Part shown: in pieces, positions 62,951-64,000 of the stretch
Layout: every line of letters begins with the position of its first letter
Numbering within the stretch: the stretch's first letter is position 1
NCBI RefSeq assembly: GCF_028769735.1
Contig: NC_088177.1
Span: 24,832,099-24,896,098 of the forward strand
DNA: 64,000 nt
Direction of reading: 5' to 3'
DNA from: Zonotrichia leucophrys gambelii
Lineage: Eukaryota > Chordata > Aves > Passeriformes > Passerellidae
Position numbers and translations under genes: made by a program
The notes under the pieces: generated by a model
Database searches by the model: none
Told to the model about the DNA's origin: nothing
The model's input: the letters and a program-made list of their open reading frames with translations, nothing else

Positions 62951-64000
62951 CTAAAATTGAAAATTTTTATTTTCAAAATAAAGAATTTTGTACAGAACAG
63001 TGTAGATCTGAAGAAATCTAAATACAGCAGTCTCTGTAATATAACACAAGGGTCTGCTTTTAGCACAGTACTTTTACACTCTAGCAATCAGAAGGCAAGC
63101 CAAGCAATTAGGAGGAAAAAAAAAAAACCCAACCACTTTTATCTGTCAGAACATGTATTTCTAAAATGAGTTCCTTCTTCACAAAATGTACCTAGAGGGA
63201 AGAGCACTCTCCACACCTCAGATTGCACAGCTATTCACACTATAAAAACAGACAAAGAGAGGACAAGAGATTTTCAATAGGAGAGATGATTTATGAAACA
63301 GAACTGCAAGTCTGAGACATAAATATCTGTTGTTTCTAAATTCCTCTCTCCTCCCCTCCCACACACACTGATGCAATTCCCAGAAAGGTACGAACTATGG
63401 ATCATTTTGTATACACACAGTGCAAATACTGCACAGGCACAGAAGTTAAACCCATGGTGATTCTTCTACTGCTCAACTGTACATTATTTATAGCATTACA
63501 TTCTAAACCTTATACAAAGCTTACACAGTAGTTTCCATAACAAAACTAAGCACATTTACACACTTTATGGTTCTCTGGATGCAACTTTCATGGCACCTTC
63601 TTTTTTACAACAGAGTACAGGAGACCCCTATGTGCTCAGCGTATCAGAATTCTTCAGCTGTGTTTCTGCTGTACTTACATTTCACAAATGTCATGTGAAA
63701 GAACCTTCCACAATCACAAAGAGGCAGATACAGAAACATTCATTGCCTGTTTTCCTGACAACCAAACTAAACAAGTTACCACCCTTCATCCACTCAAAGA
63801 TGGCCAACAGCCACACGAACTGTCACCCCTCTACTTGACCAAGCCCTGGCCTGGAGGTATCCCTCTTCCCCAGGACCACTGCTGACTCTGCAAAGCAGTT
63901 CTGCAGCTGCAGCAGGAACAGGGAAAAGAGTCCACCAAAACAGTCATTTACCACACGGAACATTCTGTTTTAGACAGTGGTCACCACACAATGTATACCA
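62951..64000 (-). other. Probable 3' untranslated region of a minus-strand gene (CDCA7L by expected neighbourhood)
   Basis: Read on the - strand, this kilobase has no long open frame and looks like a vertebrate 3' UTR: mixed composition, TGTA-rich stretches and T runs. It ends in AATAAA at 62966-62971, followed by an AT-rich flank. In mammals CDCA7L lies downstream of DNAH11 in the opposite direction, with overlapping 3' ends, so the 3' end of CDCA7L is expected about here. No CDCA7L coding exon (cysteine-rich zf-4CXXC_R1 domain) is visible inside the window, so the assignment rests on position only. Confidence 0.4.
62966..62982. terminator. Paired opposite-strand poly(A) signals
   Basis: TTTATT at 62966-62971 is AATAAA on the - strand. 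AATAAA at 62977-62982 is on the + strand. The two hexamers are five bases apart and face in opposite directions, as would suit converging transcripts sharing a 3' end region. For the + strand it could be the ancestral DNAH11 poly(A) signal; that is inference. Confidence 0.4.

Noticed and set aside
1..64000. CRISPR arrays, operons, tRNA or rRNA genes
   Set aside because: None seen; the sequence is vertebrate nuclear DNA.

Overview
The window is vertebrate nuclear DNA, almost certainly from a bird. It is AT-rich and has no operons and no long open frames. It carries a degraded CR1-type LINE 3' end, two LTR pieces that look like the avian ERVL-type family, old MIR-like core-SINE fragments and short CA/T microsatellites. 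Nearly all short open frames are chance.

The only gene I can recognise by protein homology is an axonemal dynein heavy chain on the + strand. Pieces of it lie in the right order from about 9.4 kb to 49.1 kb: stalk coiled coil (9425-9594, 21190-21323), AAA5 (25753-25950), the AAA5-AAA6/C-terminal motor (33245-33383, 38436-38565, 39715-39842, 40387-40598) and the C-terminal domain (44409-44659, 45223-45407, 46894-47014, 48868-49148). Residue choices ([35 protein letters not shown]) point to DNAH11, the outer-arm beta-type heavy chain. Two exons (21190-21323, 39715-39842) are intact with good splice sites. Most others carry in-frame stops or frameshifts, and two also have altered splice sites. 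Several expected exons could not be found. I read this as an intron-containing, decaying DNAH11 locus and not a retrocopy.

A 1.6 kb CpG island (about 41.5-43.14 kb) sits between two decayed exons, where DNAH11 exons would be expected but none was found. It has the look of an active promoter, with the better splice donors on the - strand, but I cannot assign a gene to it.

From 49.2 to 62.9 kb I see only non-coding DNA. The last kilobase, read on the - strand, looks like a 3' untranslated region ending at an AATAAA at 62966-62971. In mammals CDCA7L lies tail-to-tail with DNAH11, so the 3' end of CDCA7L is the natural guess. A + strand AATAAA lies five bases away, which would suit a convergent pair of 3' ends.

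Other structures of note are a perfect 29-bp-arm inverted repeat at 2923-2985, a probable solo LTR at 3655-4205, GC-rich intronic patches at 11.0-11.65, 16.2-16.8 and 17.5-17.8 kb, and a 22-bp perfect palindrome at 55633-55654.
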